From positions 70,506 through 134,505 of the forward strand of contig JAHZGH010000007.1 in NCBI GenBank assembly GCA_019420905.1: 64,000 nucleotides of DNA. The letters are read 5' to 3'. Below the pieces are notes generated by a model. That model saw only the letters and a list, made by a program, of their open reading frames with translations, made no database searches and was not told the origin of the DNA. Position numbers and translations under genes: made by a program. Position 1 is the stretch's first letter. Each line of letters starts with the position of its first letter. The stretch comes from Succinivibrionaceae bacterium (GTDB lineage Bacteria > Pseudomonadota > Gammaproteobacteria > Enterobacterales > Succinivibrionaceae). This document shows, one piece after another, positions 1 to 8,707 of the stretch.

Positions 1-160
1 CTATAAATTGAACTACTGCCTGAAGCTGAAAAAATCGCCTCTCGTGATGTACCTGTTTGCGAGCCATAAGCAAGCGCCGAGTAGTTTTCACCATATGAAA
101 AACAACCATCAGCTTTCAAAAACATTGCTCCTTGAACTTGAAGGCTTCCCGTGATTATTT
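1..160 (-). pseudogene. Out-of-frame 3' continuation of the tail fibre gene
   Basis: Downstream of the stop at 109 the minus strand stays open to the window edge in a different frame. Shifting frame by one base near 152-160 turns the odd GLPNNHG of the upstream ORF into GLPNITGSLQVQGAMF, and the reading continues as MFLKADGCFSYGENYSALAY. GLPNITG is a standard motif of phage tail-collar proteins, so this is very probably the true C-terminal half separated by a one-base frameshift. The end lies outside the window. Confidence 0.7.
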
Positions 161-771
161 GGTAACCCAGCTGGTAGATATACACCCACTTGGGAAACAT
201 CCGTAGTACCTTGTACGTGACGGCCATTATAATTAGGAACATTAAAGGTAGTTTCTCCATCGCCAGCGCCCCATTTTGTTCCAATTTTTGAAAAGAGATT
301 CGCAAATTGCGTGCGACTTACTTCAGCCCAATTACATAACAGCCATCCTTCAGGTATCACGGTACCAGAATAGGGAATCGTTGCTCCGACTGGCATGGCA
401 GAAAAATTTTGTGCAATGTTTAATGCTAGAGTCGCTAAATCATAAGCTTGTTTAACTGCTTTAGGTGTTGCTGCTAAAGTTTCTGAAAGACTATCAATCG
501 CGTTCGATAGTTGTACAATACCTGCTTTACTTAAAGATGCGCTAAGCCTAATTGCTTCTGCTAGTTGATTGACTTTTGCTATGTCAGGAGAGATTCCTGC
601 TGCTTTAATTGCGTTTACGATTTCTTGTGTCACAGCATCGAACCAAGCAGCACCAGGAAGGGTTGCTGGAACACCTAATGACGGATTTCCGTCAGTGGCA
701 TGACCTTGGGAAATCAATGCTTTATAATCTGGTGCGGACTCAACTGCGTCAGCTTCAAAAAAATTATTCAT
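109..771 (-). CDS. Phage tail fibre with collar domain, frameshifted near its C-terminus
   Basis: This is the last tail gene seen in the window and probably the receptor-binding fibre. The N-terminal part (about residues 1-125) is helical, as in Mu/SfV-type fibres. From about residue 127 it has the phage tail collar signature: IPYSG, then PEGWLLCNW, then FNVPNYNGRHVQG. The product stops at residue 220, just after the collar, because of an apparent one-base shift; the rest of the domain is readable in another frame down to the window edge. The start at 771 overlaps the stop of the upstream gp48-like gene, as is usual in this operon. The shift could be a real mutation, a switchable state or an assembly error. 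Confidence 0.8.
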   Translation of the reverse strand: MNNFFEADAVESAPDYKALISQGHATDGNPSLGVPATLPGAAWFDAVTQEIVNAIKAAGISPDIAKVNQLAEAIRLSASLSKAGIVQLSNAIDSLSETLAATPKAVKQAYDLATLALNIAQNFSAMPVGATIPYSGTVIPEGWLLCNWAEVSRTQFANLFSKIGTKWGAGDGETTFNVPNYNGRHVQGTTDVSQVGVYLPAGLPNNHGKPSSSRSNVFES

Positions 772-1382
772 TATTCATTATCTCCATATTGAAAAATCAC
801 ATCGGTATGACAGGGGGCTAGAGATTTGACTAGACACTCAAACAGCGTATCGCCCCATTTTGATAATCTCTCGCTTACACGACTTGTTGTTAAAAACTTG
901 CGTTCATTGACTTTATTGACAGTTATGGCCATAAACCAATTTGACCATTTAGGACTATAAACGCGCTCGTTAACTCTTGAATTAACTTTAAAAATTTTAA
1001 AATTATTAATGCTTACATCTGAATATCCTAAGGTTTTACCGATTAGAGCAACAAGCTCAGAAAATGTATATCCTTGCGTAACATATTTAGTCACAAGAAC
1101 ATTTCTATAATCTTCAAGTGTTGCTTCTGAAAAAGCTTTAAGACACTCATCAGGAATGCCCCATTCTTTGAACCATTGTGTTAAAGTAACTGATGCAGTT
1201 CTTGGATTGGATTCTTTTATAAGAGCTTCAATATCTTCATCTATACGCGCAAATTCACGTGATGCGAGTTCTAACATTTTGATAAAGAAGCAATTATCAT
1301 CGAGCTCCCATGCGGGTCCTGGTGGCAGCAGAAGCTTTAGCGCTTGAAGATATTCGCTAGAGCTATGATTTAGTCCTGCCAT
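771..1382 (-). CDS. Mu gp48-like tail protein (YmfQ / DUF2313 family)
   Basis: This 203-residue protein matches the YmfQ/Mu gp48 family of baseplate proteins, which cap the baseplate wedge near the fibre attachment. Visible signs are the N-terminal LLPPGPAWE motif, an early helical stretch, and a position directly between the gp47-like and fibre genes. It overlaps the gp47-like gene by 13 bases and the fibre gene by one base, which implies translational coupling. Length is normal for the family. Confidence 0.85.
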   Translation of the reverse strand: MAGLNHSSSEYLQALKLLLPPGPAWELDDNCFFIKMLELASREFARIDEDIEALIKESNPRTASVTLTQWFKEWGIPDECLKAFSEATLEDYRNVLVTKYVTQGYTFSELVALIGKTLGYSDVSINNFKIFKVNSRVNERVYSPKWSNWFMAITVNKVNERKFLTTSRVSERLSKWGDTLFECLVKSLAPCHTDVIFQYGDNE

Positions 1383-2404
1383 GTGACATCTCCGACTTTG
1401 GGTAAATAGCTACTATCTTGTGCTTGAATATCTGTGTTAGGACTGATAATCACATGGTCATCTTCTGAAGCAATATCTGATAGTGCTTTAGATATATGAG
1501 ATAAGTAAATTTTTCCGCCAGGCAAGCTTTCATCACTAAACACTTTTTTAATTGCTTGTTCAGCTAGATTGCGATTTGCAAGCGTGTCAGGAGTTATTTT
1601 GAGGGTAAAATCAAAAAGTTGCGGAATAGGGGATAGTACATAGATTTTTGCCAAAACACTCGATTTTGATATTACATGTTCTTTAACTTTTTCTAATAAA
1701 GTTTCATCCGGCAGTTCCTTATCCGGACCTAAAATGCGAATGACTACCGTACCATCACCAAGTTCTTTCGGGTAGCACCAAGCTTCGCTAACACCTTCAA
1801 CTTCTTTAGCCCAGGCAATAAAATCTGAGTCAGTTCCTTGTCGCGGAGGCTTTTGAGTTCTAGCTAAAACTCGCGCTCGAAGCTCATCGTCTGTCTCTAA
1901 GTCAGTACCGCCTGTTATTTCTTCAACAACAACTGCACCAATTACGCCAGCGACAGGTGATGGCAGCATTAACTCAGTGTCAATTGATAAATTATATTGC
2001 TTACCAGCAATCACAGCTTTTACAGATGCTACGCCATCAGCGGTAGGAGATACTGTAGTTTCGTATTGATAACCATCATCGCTTTGGACAACAGTTCCGA
2101 TTGGAATATCAACAACACTGCTAGCATACTTAAATTTTATTTTTCCAATTGCTTTTGTGGCTTTTTTTCTAGCTATATTAAATGTATATGCTTTGCGATA
2201 AAGAAAAGATGCTTCACAAGAGTCTATAAATAATTGTTTACAAGCATATGAAATTGCGTTGTAAAGACCATGGGACGCACCTGCAATCACTGCTTCAAAA
2301 ACAGCTAAATCACTGCGTCTTAAATGCTCTTCATCAAGTAGAACTCTAGCATCATTGTGTATACGCTCTTTGATTTCTCTTAAAGTCGGTCTAATGGATG
2401 CCAT
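1370..2404 (-). CDS. Baseplate J-like protein (Mu gp47 family)
   Basis: This 344-residue protein belongs to the baseplate J/gp47 family, which forms the wedge of contractile-tail baseplates. The middle of the protein carries the family pattern with TGGTDLETDDELRARVLAR followed by a P-rich DSDFIAWAKEVEGVSEAWCYP segment. Gene order gp46-gp47-gp48 is the same as in Mu and SfV, and the ends overlap both neighbours. No truncation is seen. Confidence 0.9.
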   Translation of the reverse strand: MASIRPTLREIKERIHNDARVLLDEEHLRRSDLAVFEAVIAGASHGLYNAISYACKQLFIDSCEASFLYRKAYTFNIARKKATKAIGKIKFKYASSVVDIPIGTVVQSDDGYQYETTVSPTADGVASVKAVIAGKQYNLSIDTELMLPSPVAGVIGAVVVEEITGGTDLETDDELRARVLARTQKPPRQGTDSDFIAWAKEVEGVSEAWCYPKELGDGTVVIRILGPDKELPDETLLEKVKEHVISKSSVLAKIYVLSPIPQLFDFTLKITPDTLANRNLAEQAIKKVFSDESLPGGKIYLSHISKALSDIASEDDHVIISPNTDIQAQDSSYLPKVGDVTWQD

Positions 2405-2789
2405 TTATCAAATCCTCAAAAATTATTGACGTCTCTTGATTGTCGTGAATAAGTAAAATTGTCATGTTGAGAGTGTTAAAATCTCGACTAACATCAATGT
2501 CAATAGAACTACAGACGTTGTCATCTATAAGCCATTTTAGAGACTGCTCCGCGTATTCTTTTGCTTGAAGTAGTATTTCATCTGTTAATTTTTGTCGAAG
2601 AAGCGTCCAAAGCAGGGAGCCTGTAGTATCGTCGTCATTGTTTTGACTTAGAGAATCACCCCACCAGCCATTTTTGACACTTTCAGCATCATTAGAACGC
2701 GCCCAAGAAAATAACGAAATAATGACAGCACGAGTCAATGAATCTTTTAAATCAGCTTGTACGGTTTTGTTGTTAACTAAAATTTTCAT
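2391..2789 (-). CDS. Baseplate wedge protein (Mu gp46 family)
   Basis: This 132-residue protein has the GP46 family hallmarks: an N-terminal beta segment, the GWWGD motif at about residues 42-46, and the GSLLW...KLTDE segment. It is the gpW-like baseplate component, equivalent to T4 gp25 in role. Its stop overlaps the gp47-like start by 14 bases. It is separated from the gp45-like gene by two unrelated small genes, which is not the Mu arrangement. Confidence 0.87.
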   Translation of the reverse strand: MKILVNNKTVQADLKDSLTRAVIISLFSWARSNDAESVKNGWWGDSLSQNNDDDTTGSLLWTLLRQKLTDEILLQAKEYAEQSLKWLIDDNVCSSIDIDVSRDFNTLNMTILLIHDNQETSIIFEDLINGIH

Positions 2790-3060
2790 AGAGCCATTTA
2801 GTCGCCAGTTGAATTTGTTTTGGACAAAGATGAGAAAAGGACAGATCGAAGATTACAAATCCGTCTTTTGTTTTTATGGCATAAGAGAGCACACCAAGGC
2901 ACTCTGTAAGTTGAATTAATTCATTGCAGTAAATAAAAAGGCCACTCTTTTTTATTTTTAAGTAGTGGCCATCTGAGGAAATTAGAGCTTTTGTTGTTGT
3001 CCAGCTGTTTTTATTCACTGTAATTACTGGACACAATCGTTCTGAGATTTTTGCAATCAT
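2773..3060 (-). CDS. Small protein of unknown function inside the baseplate operon
   Basis: This 95-residue protein resembles no family I recognise. It looks like a compact beta-rich fold with three cysteines and no signal peptide or membrane segment. It overlaps the gp46-like gene by 17 bases, and its start codon at 3060 overlaps the stop of the preceding DUF2513-like gene by one base, so it is co-translated with the tail operon. With its neighbour it forms a two-gene insert between gp45-like and gp46-like genes. It may be a structural accessory or a moron. Confidence 0.6.
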   Translation of the reverse strand: MIAKISERLCPVITVNKNSWTTTKALISSDGHYLKIKKSGLFIYCNELIQLTECLGVLSYAIKTKDGFVIFDLSFSHLCPKQIQLATKWLYENFS

Positions 3061-3428
3061 TATTTACCTGTAAATAAAGTTGTCGCAATTGTTTTTATCA
3101 CGTGAGGAGTAAATTCCTTAATCATGGCTATTGAGGCAATATATCCGGCTTTGTTTATAGCTTTTACTACTTGGGGAAAAAGTTTTTTATCTTTTACAAC
3201 GTTTGCAAATTCATATCCTGATAAACCAATTTTTGGATAGTGAGAACTATACAAAATACAACAAGATGCGTATTTGATTTCTATGCCTTCAACAAAACCT
3301 GCTTTTACTAACATATCTAAATGTTTTAAGTATTCATCTGAATCTTCTAAGCCATCAAGAAAAGCTTCAAGATTCTCATTTTCTAAATGTTCAAAAAGTT
3401 CAGCAATCTTTGAGTAATCTAATTTCAT
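3060..3428 (-). CDS. DUF2513-like small protein inside the baseplate operon
   Basis: This 122-residue protein has a pattern that resembles DUF2513 phage proteins: a helical N-terminus, then HLDMLVKAGFVEG, a central LSGYEF motif, and a final amphipathic helical segment. A second DUF2513-like gene lies at 29155-29535 in the early region. Function is unknown. Its place between baseplate genes is unusual and suggests an inserted accessory gene co-transcribed with late genes. The family assignment is by eye and tentative. Confidence 0.55.
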   Translation of the reverse strand: MKLDYSKIAELFEHLENENLEAFLDGLEDSDEYLKHLDMLVKAGFVEGIEIKYASCCILYSSHYPKIGLSGYEFANVVKDKKLFPQVVKAINKAGYIASIAMIKEFTPHVIKTIATTLFTGK

Positions 3429-3439
3429 AATATATTCTC

Positions 3440-4081
3440 TTATTGTGGTTTAGACGTAGAAGCAGAGCCTGCTTGCACGCCACCATGGGTATGATTATCA
3501 AGACTGATGCCTGCTGCTACAACATCGCCTGTGGTTGTAAGCGTACCTTGTACCGATGCTCCAGAGCCTCCCGAAATCGTAAGCCCGCCTTGTCCTACAA
3601 TTTGCCCTGTCACGGTCAAGGGGCCGTTTACTTGATTTGCCGGTGAGTTAATCACGGTGCTTTGAGCAGTAACATTTACAGAATTTGCGGTGATATTGAC
3701 GCTATCACCAGCATTTATAATGATATTTCCCGTTGTTTTAACCGTGATTGGATCATCAACGCCATCTATTTCAATACCATCGCGCTTTAAGTAAATCTTT
3801 CTCTTCTTATCATCAAAAACACAGACTTCGCCAGGCTTCATATTCACAACACGATAGCGTCTGTCATGAACGACTAGGACTACACCATGTCCCTGATGAG
3901 TGTCTGTATAAACTGTTATTGCATCAGTCTTACCATCTGGGAAAGGCTCAGATGTAAAGCCATAAGCTTCAAAATGTTCTAAATCATCTTCAATATATTG
4001 ATCATTACTTTCAATTTGCAAACGTCGGGTCTTAGTATCACCTTTAGATACAGTGACAGTTCCTTGTACGATTGGGGTCAT
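3440..4081 (-). CDS. Baseplate spike protein (Mu gp45 / gpV family)
   Basis: This 213-residue protein is the tail spike that punctures the outer membrane. The N-terminal half is an OB-like domain (TDTHQGHGVVLVVHDRRYR at about residues 58-76). The C-terminal half is a repetitive beta-helix rich in V-N-I-T and T-G-x-V repeats. It ends with HTHGGVQAG, the HxH apex motif that binds iron in gpV/gp45 spikes. It lies directly downstream of the gp44-like hub gene, as in Mu. Confidence 0.9.
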   Translation of the reverse strand: MTPIVQGTVTVSKGDTKTRRLQIESNDQYIEDDLEHFEAYGFTSEPFPDGKTDAITVYTDTHQGHGVVLVVHDRRYRVVNMKPGEVCVFDDKKRKIYLKRDGIEIDGVDDPITVKTTGNIIINAGDSVNITANSVNVTAQSTVINSPANQVNGPLTVTGQIVGQGGLTISGGSGASVQGTLTTTGDVVAAGISLDNHTHGGVQAGSASTSKPQ

Positions 4082-4082
4082 T

Positions 4083-5282
4083 TTAATATCTGTTTTTATT
4101 TAGATTTAAAGAAGAGTTATTGATTTGAGAAAAGGATTTTGATGAGCTTGGAATGTTTGTGTTTGCGCCTTTCTTAGGTTCATTTTTTATGCCTTCTGGA
4201 GGGATGACTTCCAATGTGGTTATCATTCCTGAGTTGTTATTTAAATCATAAATAACCTTTTGAATTAACATCTCCTTTTCGTTAAAGCCCAGCATGAAAT
4301 CCGTGACTTTTACAATTTGATTAATTTTCCATAAGTCACCGTTCCTTTGTCTCCATCCGTAGACCGTATAGGTAACTTTTTCATATTGTGCTCGTTGATA
4401 ATTACGTTCTCCTTCTGCTGTTTGGAGGCAATTAGCATCTTCTGAGACATTATTTAGATACTTATATCTTCTGCGATTTACCTCAGCGTCTACAGCTTTA
4501 CCGTTGGTTTGCAACAATTTTCCTGATGTATTTCCATCGCCTTTTTTATGGCCTGAACACGAATAGGTTTGAAAGAGCTTAGTAGCGTCAAATTGCGCAT
4601 TGCCGGAGAGGATATTTTCCCCTAAAATCAAATTATCAAATGCCGTTAATTTTCCTTTTTTAAGAACCAGCAAATCACCGTTTTCATCATCCGTCATTAA
4701 AATGTTATTGCCGATGACCACGGCAGCGATGATGTCGTAGAGCGTGCTCTCTGGCTTGACGTTCACATCTTTAACCGCATCGAGCTTCTTTATGATTTCC
4801 GGATCATTGTAAGCTTTAAGCCTGATGCCGTAAGCTCCCACCAGCGTGGCTAAAGCAGTACCAAGCTTGTCCTTGTGCTTAGATCTGGTTGTAACGGAGT
4901 TGGGTTCATACACAATAAAATCGCTTGGCGTTGGCGATACCGTCCAGTCATTGTCAAATTGGATAGGATCTCCATCGGGACATGGGTTGCACTCTATCAA
5001 ATCCACTGTCTTGCTGCGGCCGATGATCTGCACATTGATGGAGTGGCCGTCATACTGTATCGGCGTCTTATCTATATACCCGCTTAAGATTAAATCGTCA
5101 TCAATGAAAATCTGCACTTTATCCCCGGGCTTAAACAGATCATGCAGATGATTCTGCTGCGGCAGCATATAGGTGACTTCCAGAGTAAAGGAGCGTGACA
5201 ACTCATTTAATCCTGAGGTAATGGTAACCTTTGTCCAATGACTGAACTCCTGCCCTTTGCACACCAGCCTTACTTTATTCAT
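4083..5282 (-). CDS. Baseplate hub protein (Mu gp44 / gpD-like)
   Basis: This protein of about 399 residues is the tail hub protein of Mu-like phages (structurally like T4 gp27). It begins MNKVRLVCKGQEFSHW and has the expected beta-rich domains, including VIGNNILMTDDENGDLLVLKKG near the middle. I take the ATG at 5282 rather than 5288 because GGAG lies five bases before it and its ATG overlaps the lipoprotein stop (ATGA). The remnant at 44613 begins with the same MN, supporting this start. The C-terminal tail is low-complexity N/S-rich. Confidence 0.88.
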   Translation of the reverse strand: MNKVRLVCKGQEFSHWTKVTITSGLNELSRSFTLEVTYMLPQQNHLHDLFKPGDKVQIFIDDDLILSGYIDKTPIQYDGHSINVQIIGRSKTVDLIECNPCPDGDPIQFDNDWTVSPTPSDFIVYEPNSVTTRSKHKDKLGTALATLVGAYGIRLKAYNDPEIIKKLDAVKDVNVKPESTLYDIIAAVVIGNNILMTDDENGDLLVLKKGKLTAFDNLILGENILSGNAQFDATKLFQTYSCSGHKKGDGNTSGKLLQTNGKAVDAEVNRRRYKYLNNVSEDANCLQTAEGERNYQRAQYEKVTYTVYGWRQRNGDLWKINQIVKVTDFMLGFNEKEMLIQKVIYDLNNNSGMITTLEVIPPEGIKNEPKKGANTNIPSSSKSFSQINNSSLNLNKNRY

Positions 5283-5605
5283 TTGCACTCCACATTATGG
5301 TTGATGCCGTCCAGAGAGCCCCTATTTATGCCGGGTCTGCAGGTGACGGTTTTGCCGTTGATCTGCACTTGATATTCGTAGGTATCGTACGGCTGAGGTA
5401 CTCTGTATTGAAGCTGTTTACTTTCAGCTTCCATGTAAGCTTCTTTATCAGCTTGGCATTGCTCATCACATTTAATCTTTTCAGGATCTCCAAAAGGGCC
5501 TGCTAGCACTGGCTTGGGATGAGTTGCTCTATAATCATCTAGTAAAGCCTGACATCCAGAAAGGGCTAATGAACTTAAAACCGCCAGCAAAATAACCTTT
5601 TTCAT
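5279..5605 (-). CDS. Small lipoprotein encoded inside the tail operon (moron candidate)
   Basis: This 108-residue lipoprotein has an N-terminal signal (MKKVILLAVLSSLALSGC) with lipobox LSGC at about residues 15-18. The mature part carries two CxxxC-type cysteines (CDEQC), the motif YQVQINGKTVTCRPG and the ending GINHNVEC. GGAGG sits five bases before the ATG at 5605, which is why I prefer it over an ATG four codons upstream. Its stop overlaps the hub gene start. A close paralogue stands alone at 44610-44930. A lipoprotein is not a normal baseplate component; superinfection exclusion or surface conversion is my inference, not shown. Confidence 0.85.
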   Translation of the reverse strand: MKKVILLAVLSSLALSGCQALLDDYRATHPKPVLAGPFGDPEKIKCDEQCQADKEAYMEAESKQLQYRVPQPYDTYEYQVQINGKTVTCRPGINRGSLDGINHNVECK

Positions 5606-5644
5606 ATAAGCCTCCATATACTTTTTAAGTATAGAAAGCTTAAC

Positions 5645-6883
5645 TTAGTTTTGTCTTAGTTTTAAGCTTTTTATAGGAGTGAAAAGAGGATTTATGATGT
5701 TATTACGTCTGACAATCTCATCCACACGTAGTGCATCAGCATATTTGTCATAAGCTAAGGTTAAAACTGGTGATGAAGTTTTTGGAGTGAAGTCTATGAG
5801 TTGATTATCTTCAAGAACTGTTTCAGTTAAATAATGATAGACATTGATAATTAAGTCATCTATGTCATTATATAAAAAACTTTCATCAGTCTCTAAATTA
5901 AGCTGCTCTTGAATTAAGAGATTAAGCGTTTCATTTCTCAAGTCACGAACTTCAATATCTTCTTTTACAGTAAAATCATTCTCTTGTATATCTTGAGTAT
6001 CAAGATTAGTACCTATAACAGAAACAGCTCCGGAGAGGTTTGCAAGCATAACTTGTCTTGTAAAAGTAGTTACAGCTTGATTTGCTTTAGATACATCTGA
6101 GTTAGGAGTATTTGCATGATGGGTAAAAACAGGATTTTTAATTGCATCAATTAAAGCTTTTGAGCTTTCCCGCCAATTTCTGACAGAGTTAATGTAACTT
6201 CCTAAACCCAAAGCTGAGACAATATCTTTACCAAAATCTTTTATTCCAAGCGATAAAGCTTGAGTTGCTGTATTAGCTAGATTTTCAATACTGTCGCCCA
6301 AGTCAAAAAGTCTTGCCAAATTACTATCTTGTAAAGAGCCTAAAATATCTTTATAAGAACCGTTTGCAATTTCATCAACAATAGCATTGTATGTTTCAAT
6401 ATCATCCATAGTTAAGCCAAAAGCATCTAAGCTATCGTCAATAAAGCTATCGACAGAAGAACGTAATTTATTACCCCAGCTCTCAGCGATTGACGGATTA
6501 TTGAGATTGCCGGCCTCGACAAAACTTAAGGTAATATTAGTGATGCCTTTCTCGAGATTCCAATCAATTTTCGGCTGAGAGCTGAGATAAACGCTTAAAG
6601 TGCCTAACCAGGGATGTACTAATTTTCCAGGTTCATTGTTCTTAGATGAAGTTTCTAAAGCATTCAGCAGCCGTTTTGTTTGCGCAATATAAGTATCACC
6701 TACCAAAAATCCTGTAACGTCAAAAGTTCTAGCACTTCGTCCTAAATCTTCGGTGTAAGGCTCATCACGTTGTGGGTACTCGTGTGTTACGGTACGTCTC
6801 CCGAAAGTGATATTAGAAGAAGTAACTTCAAAAGAAACACCGTTAAATGAAGCTTTTCTGAGTTTTTGACTAAACAGGGACAT
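5645..6883 (-). CDS. DNA circularization family tail protein (Mu gp43 / gpN-like)
   Basis: This 412-residue protein starts with the DNA circularization N-terminal domain (SFNGVSFEVTSSNITFGRR, then HEYPQRD). In Mu-like phages it lies between tape measure and gp44, as here, and is a tail or baseplate component; the circularization label comes from older Mu work. It overlaps the tape measure stop by 14 bases. The last 30 residues are mirrored in a decayed copy at 44985-45075. Confidence 0.88.
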   Translation of the reverse strand: MSLFSQKLRKASFNGVSFEVTSSNITFGRRTVTHEYPQRDEPYTEDLGRSARTFDVTGFLVGDTYIAQTKRLLNALETSSKNNEPGKLVHPWLGTLSVYLSSQPKIDWNLEKGITNITLSFVEAGNLNNPSIAESWGNKLRSSVDSFIDDSLDAFGLTMDDIETYNAIVDEIANGSYKDILGSLQDSNLARLFDLGDSIENLANTATQALSLGIKDFGKDIVSALGLGSYINSVRNWRESSKALIDAIKNPVFTHHANTPNSDVSKANQAVTTFTRQVMLANLSGAVSVIGTNLDTQDIQENDFTVKEDIEVRDLRNETLNLLIQEQLNLETDESFLYNDIDDLIINVYHYLTETVLEDNQLIDFTPKTSSPVLTLAYDKYADALRVDEIVRRNNIINPLFTPIKSLKLRQN

Positions 6884-8495
6884 AAGAGCCTCGCATTACA
6901 CCTGTGTTCACAGTAGTCTTGAGATTATTTGAAGTGTTATTGCGTACAACTTCGGCTTTTACGTTATCGTCTGTCTTAATTTTAATTTCCATTTCGCCCT
7001 GCATATTGCCACCGCTTGCCACGGCTAAAGTTTCAGCAGGTAAAATCTCAGGAGAGCTTTTCTTGTCAGAGTTGAAGAAACCTGTGACGTTATCCAAAAC
7101 ATCAGAGCCGAAATTTTTGACAGCATCAAAACTTGAATTAAAGAACTCATAAGATTTTGAAAAAGGTTCAAAAAATGTGTTCTTTATGTCTTGCCATAGC
7201 GAGTTAAAGAAATCACTTAACTTTCCAAAAGCATCTTTTATCTGCTCTGGAATCGAGCATACCTCATTCCAAAAAGCTTTAGACTTATCGACAATAGACG
7301 CAAAGAAATTAAACATGTTTTGCCAAATTTTGGAAATACGCGCACATATTTCATCCCAATTTTTATAAACTTGATAAGCTATAGCTCCTATAGCTACAGC
7401 TATTGTTGTTGCTAACAGTATTGCAGGATTTGCAAGTAACGCAGCGTTTAACCCCCACAATGCTTTTACTACACTTCCAATTGAACCAATTGTGGCCATT
7501 AATGATGAAGTGAAGTTTGCTGTGAATACAGCAGCAACTCCTATAGCAATAGTTTTTAAGCCTCCTAATTTTTCAAAAAGCTCGTATGAAGTCTTCGCAA
7601 ACTCAACAGCTCCTGTAATACAGGCTTTAAAATCAATCTTTTCAATTGCAGAAGCTACATCTTTGGCAACATCAGCAATAGAAGAGGCAATCCATTCGCG
7701 ATTTGATGCTATGCACTCAGTCATAGACTCCACTAAAGGAGTCAATACAGGTAAAACCTGATTAGCAATTGAATACTGCACTCCTCGCAAGGAATACTGC
7801 ATACGATTTAAAGCATCATCATAATCACCAGCAACACCTAAAGCGTCATCTGATAAAACAATACCAAAGTTTTCTGCTTCTTCTGTCAGTTCATTAAGGG
7901 CTTCAGAGCCTCCTTCGAGCATTTGAATTAAGCTTTGACCAGATTTTCCGAACAAGGTATTAGCAATATAGGCTTTTTGTGCAGCAGTATCTTGGCTTCT
8001 AATGCAATTGGCTACTTCTGGTAAAAGCTCAGTAGCTGTTTTAAGCTCACCGTTTACGTTATAAAGACTAACACCGAGCTCTTTAAACATTTCAGGAATT
8101 GCTTTATTTTTACCTGCGCTCACCTGGCCCAGATTCTTACCTAAAATCTCAATAGCGCCACTAATTTCTTCAGCAGAGCTGCCGCTCATCTGCGCTGCAT
8201 ATTGAAAGAGCTGTAAATCCTGTGCCGATGCACCAATTTTTGAAGCTAAATCAGCAACTCCTGTACCATATTCAACAAAGCTACTTAAAGAATTTGCAAC
8301 TGTGGCTCCAAGCGAGGCCATTACACCAGCCAAAGGGGCAAATGTTAAAGCTCCTAACGATGTGGCGTTGTCGGCAAAATCTTTTAAAGCCACTTCTGTT
8401 AATTTGAAATTTTTTCTAAGCTGTTTCAAATCTTTTGAAGCTTGATCTGCAATGACAGAAAAGACTGTCTTAATCTCTTGCTTCTTCTCTGCCAT
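6870..8495 (-). CDS. Tail tape measure protein
   Basis: This 541-residue protein sets tail length. Evidence is its position directly after the tail assembly chaperone pair, an N-terminal helical region, and hydrophobic membrane-like segments at roughly residues 310-375, rich in A, G and I, followed by W/F-rich amphipathic helices. It is rather short for this role, implying a short contractile tail. It has no recognisable lytic domain. Confidence 0.87.
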   Translation of the reverse strand: MAEKKQEIKTVFSVIADQASKDLKQLRKNFKLTEVALKDFADNATSLGALTFAPLAGVMASLGATVANSLSSFVEYGTGVADLASKIGASAQDLQLFQYAAQMSGSSAEEISGAIEILGKNLGQVSAGKNKAIPEMFKELGVSLYNVNGELKTATELLPEVANCIRSQDTAAQKAYIANTLFGKSGQSLIQMLEGGSEALNELTEEAENFGIVLSDDALGVAGDYDDALNRMQYSLRGVQYSIANQVLPVLTPLVESMTECIASNREWIASSIADVAKDVASAIEKIDFKACITGAVEFAKTSYELFEKLGGLKTIAIGVAAVFTANFTSSLMATIGSIGSVVKALWGLNAALLANPAILLATTIAVAIGAIAYQVYKNWDEICARISKIWQNMFNFFASIVDKSKAFWNEVCSIPEQIKDAFGKLSDFFNSLWQDIKNTFFEPFSKSYEFFNSSFDAVKNFGSDVLDNVTGFFNSDKKSSPEILPAETLAVASGGNMQGEMEIKIKTDDNVKAEVVRNNTSNNLKTTVNTGVMRGSYVPV

Positions 8496-8497
8496 TT

Positions 8498-8707
8498 TTA
8501 TCTCCTATTATTTTTTATTTCATCTGCAATACGTTTGGCTTGTTCGCTCATCTCTATTAACTCATCAACTGTGTGATTTTCCATAAACTCAAGGGGATTT
8601 ATCTTCCAAAAATAAGCGCATGAGTACACACAGTCGATAAATCGCTTTAGGCTGTCATCGGAGGCAATTCCCCACTGTCGAAAAAATTTAACAATGGGCG
8701 CACGCAC
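8498..8707 (-). CDS. Frameshifted extension of the tail assembly chaperone
   Basis: This frame encodes the C-terminal extension made by -1 ribosomal slippage from the gene at 8647-8937, like P2 gpE+E' and lambda gpG-T. The separate GTG start at 8707 has no good ribosome site and is probably not used. From the slippery site the fusion would add about 60 residues to the first 86, giving about 146 residues, a usual size for this product. The extension is helical and charged, ending in KRIADEIKNNRR. Confidence 0.75.
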   Translation of the reverse strand: MRAPIVKFFRQWGIASDDSLKRFIDCVYSCAYFWKINPLEFMENHTVDELIEMSEQAKRIADEIKNNRR

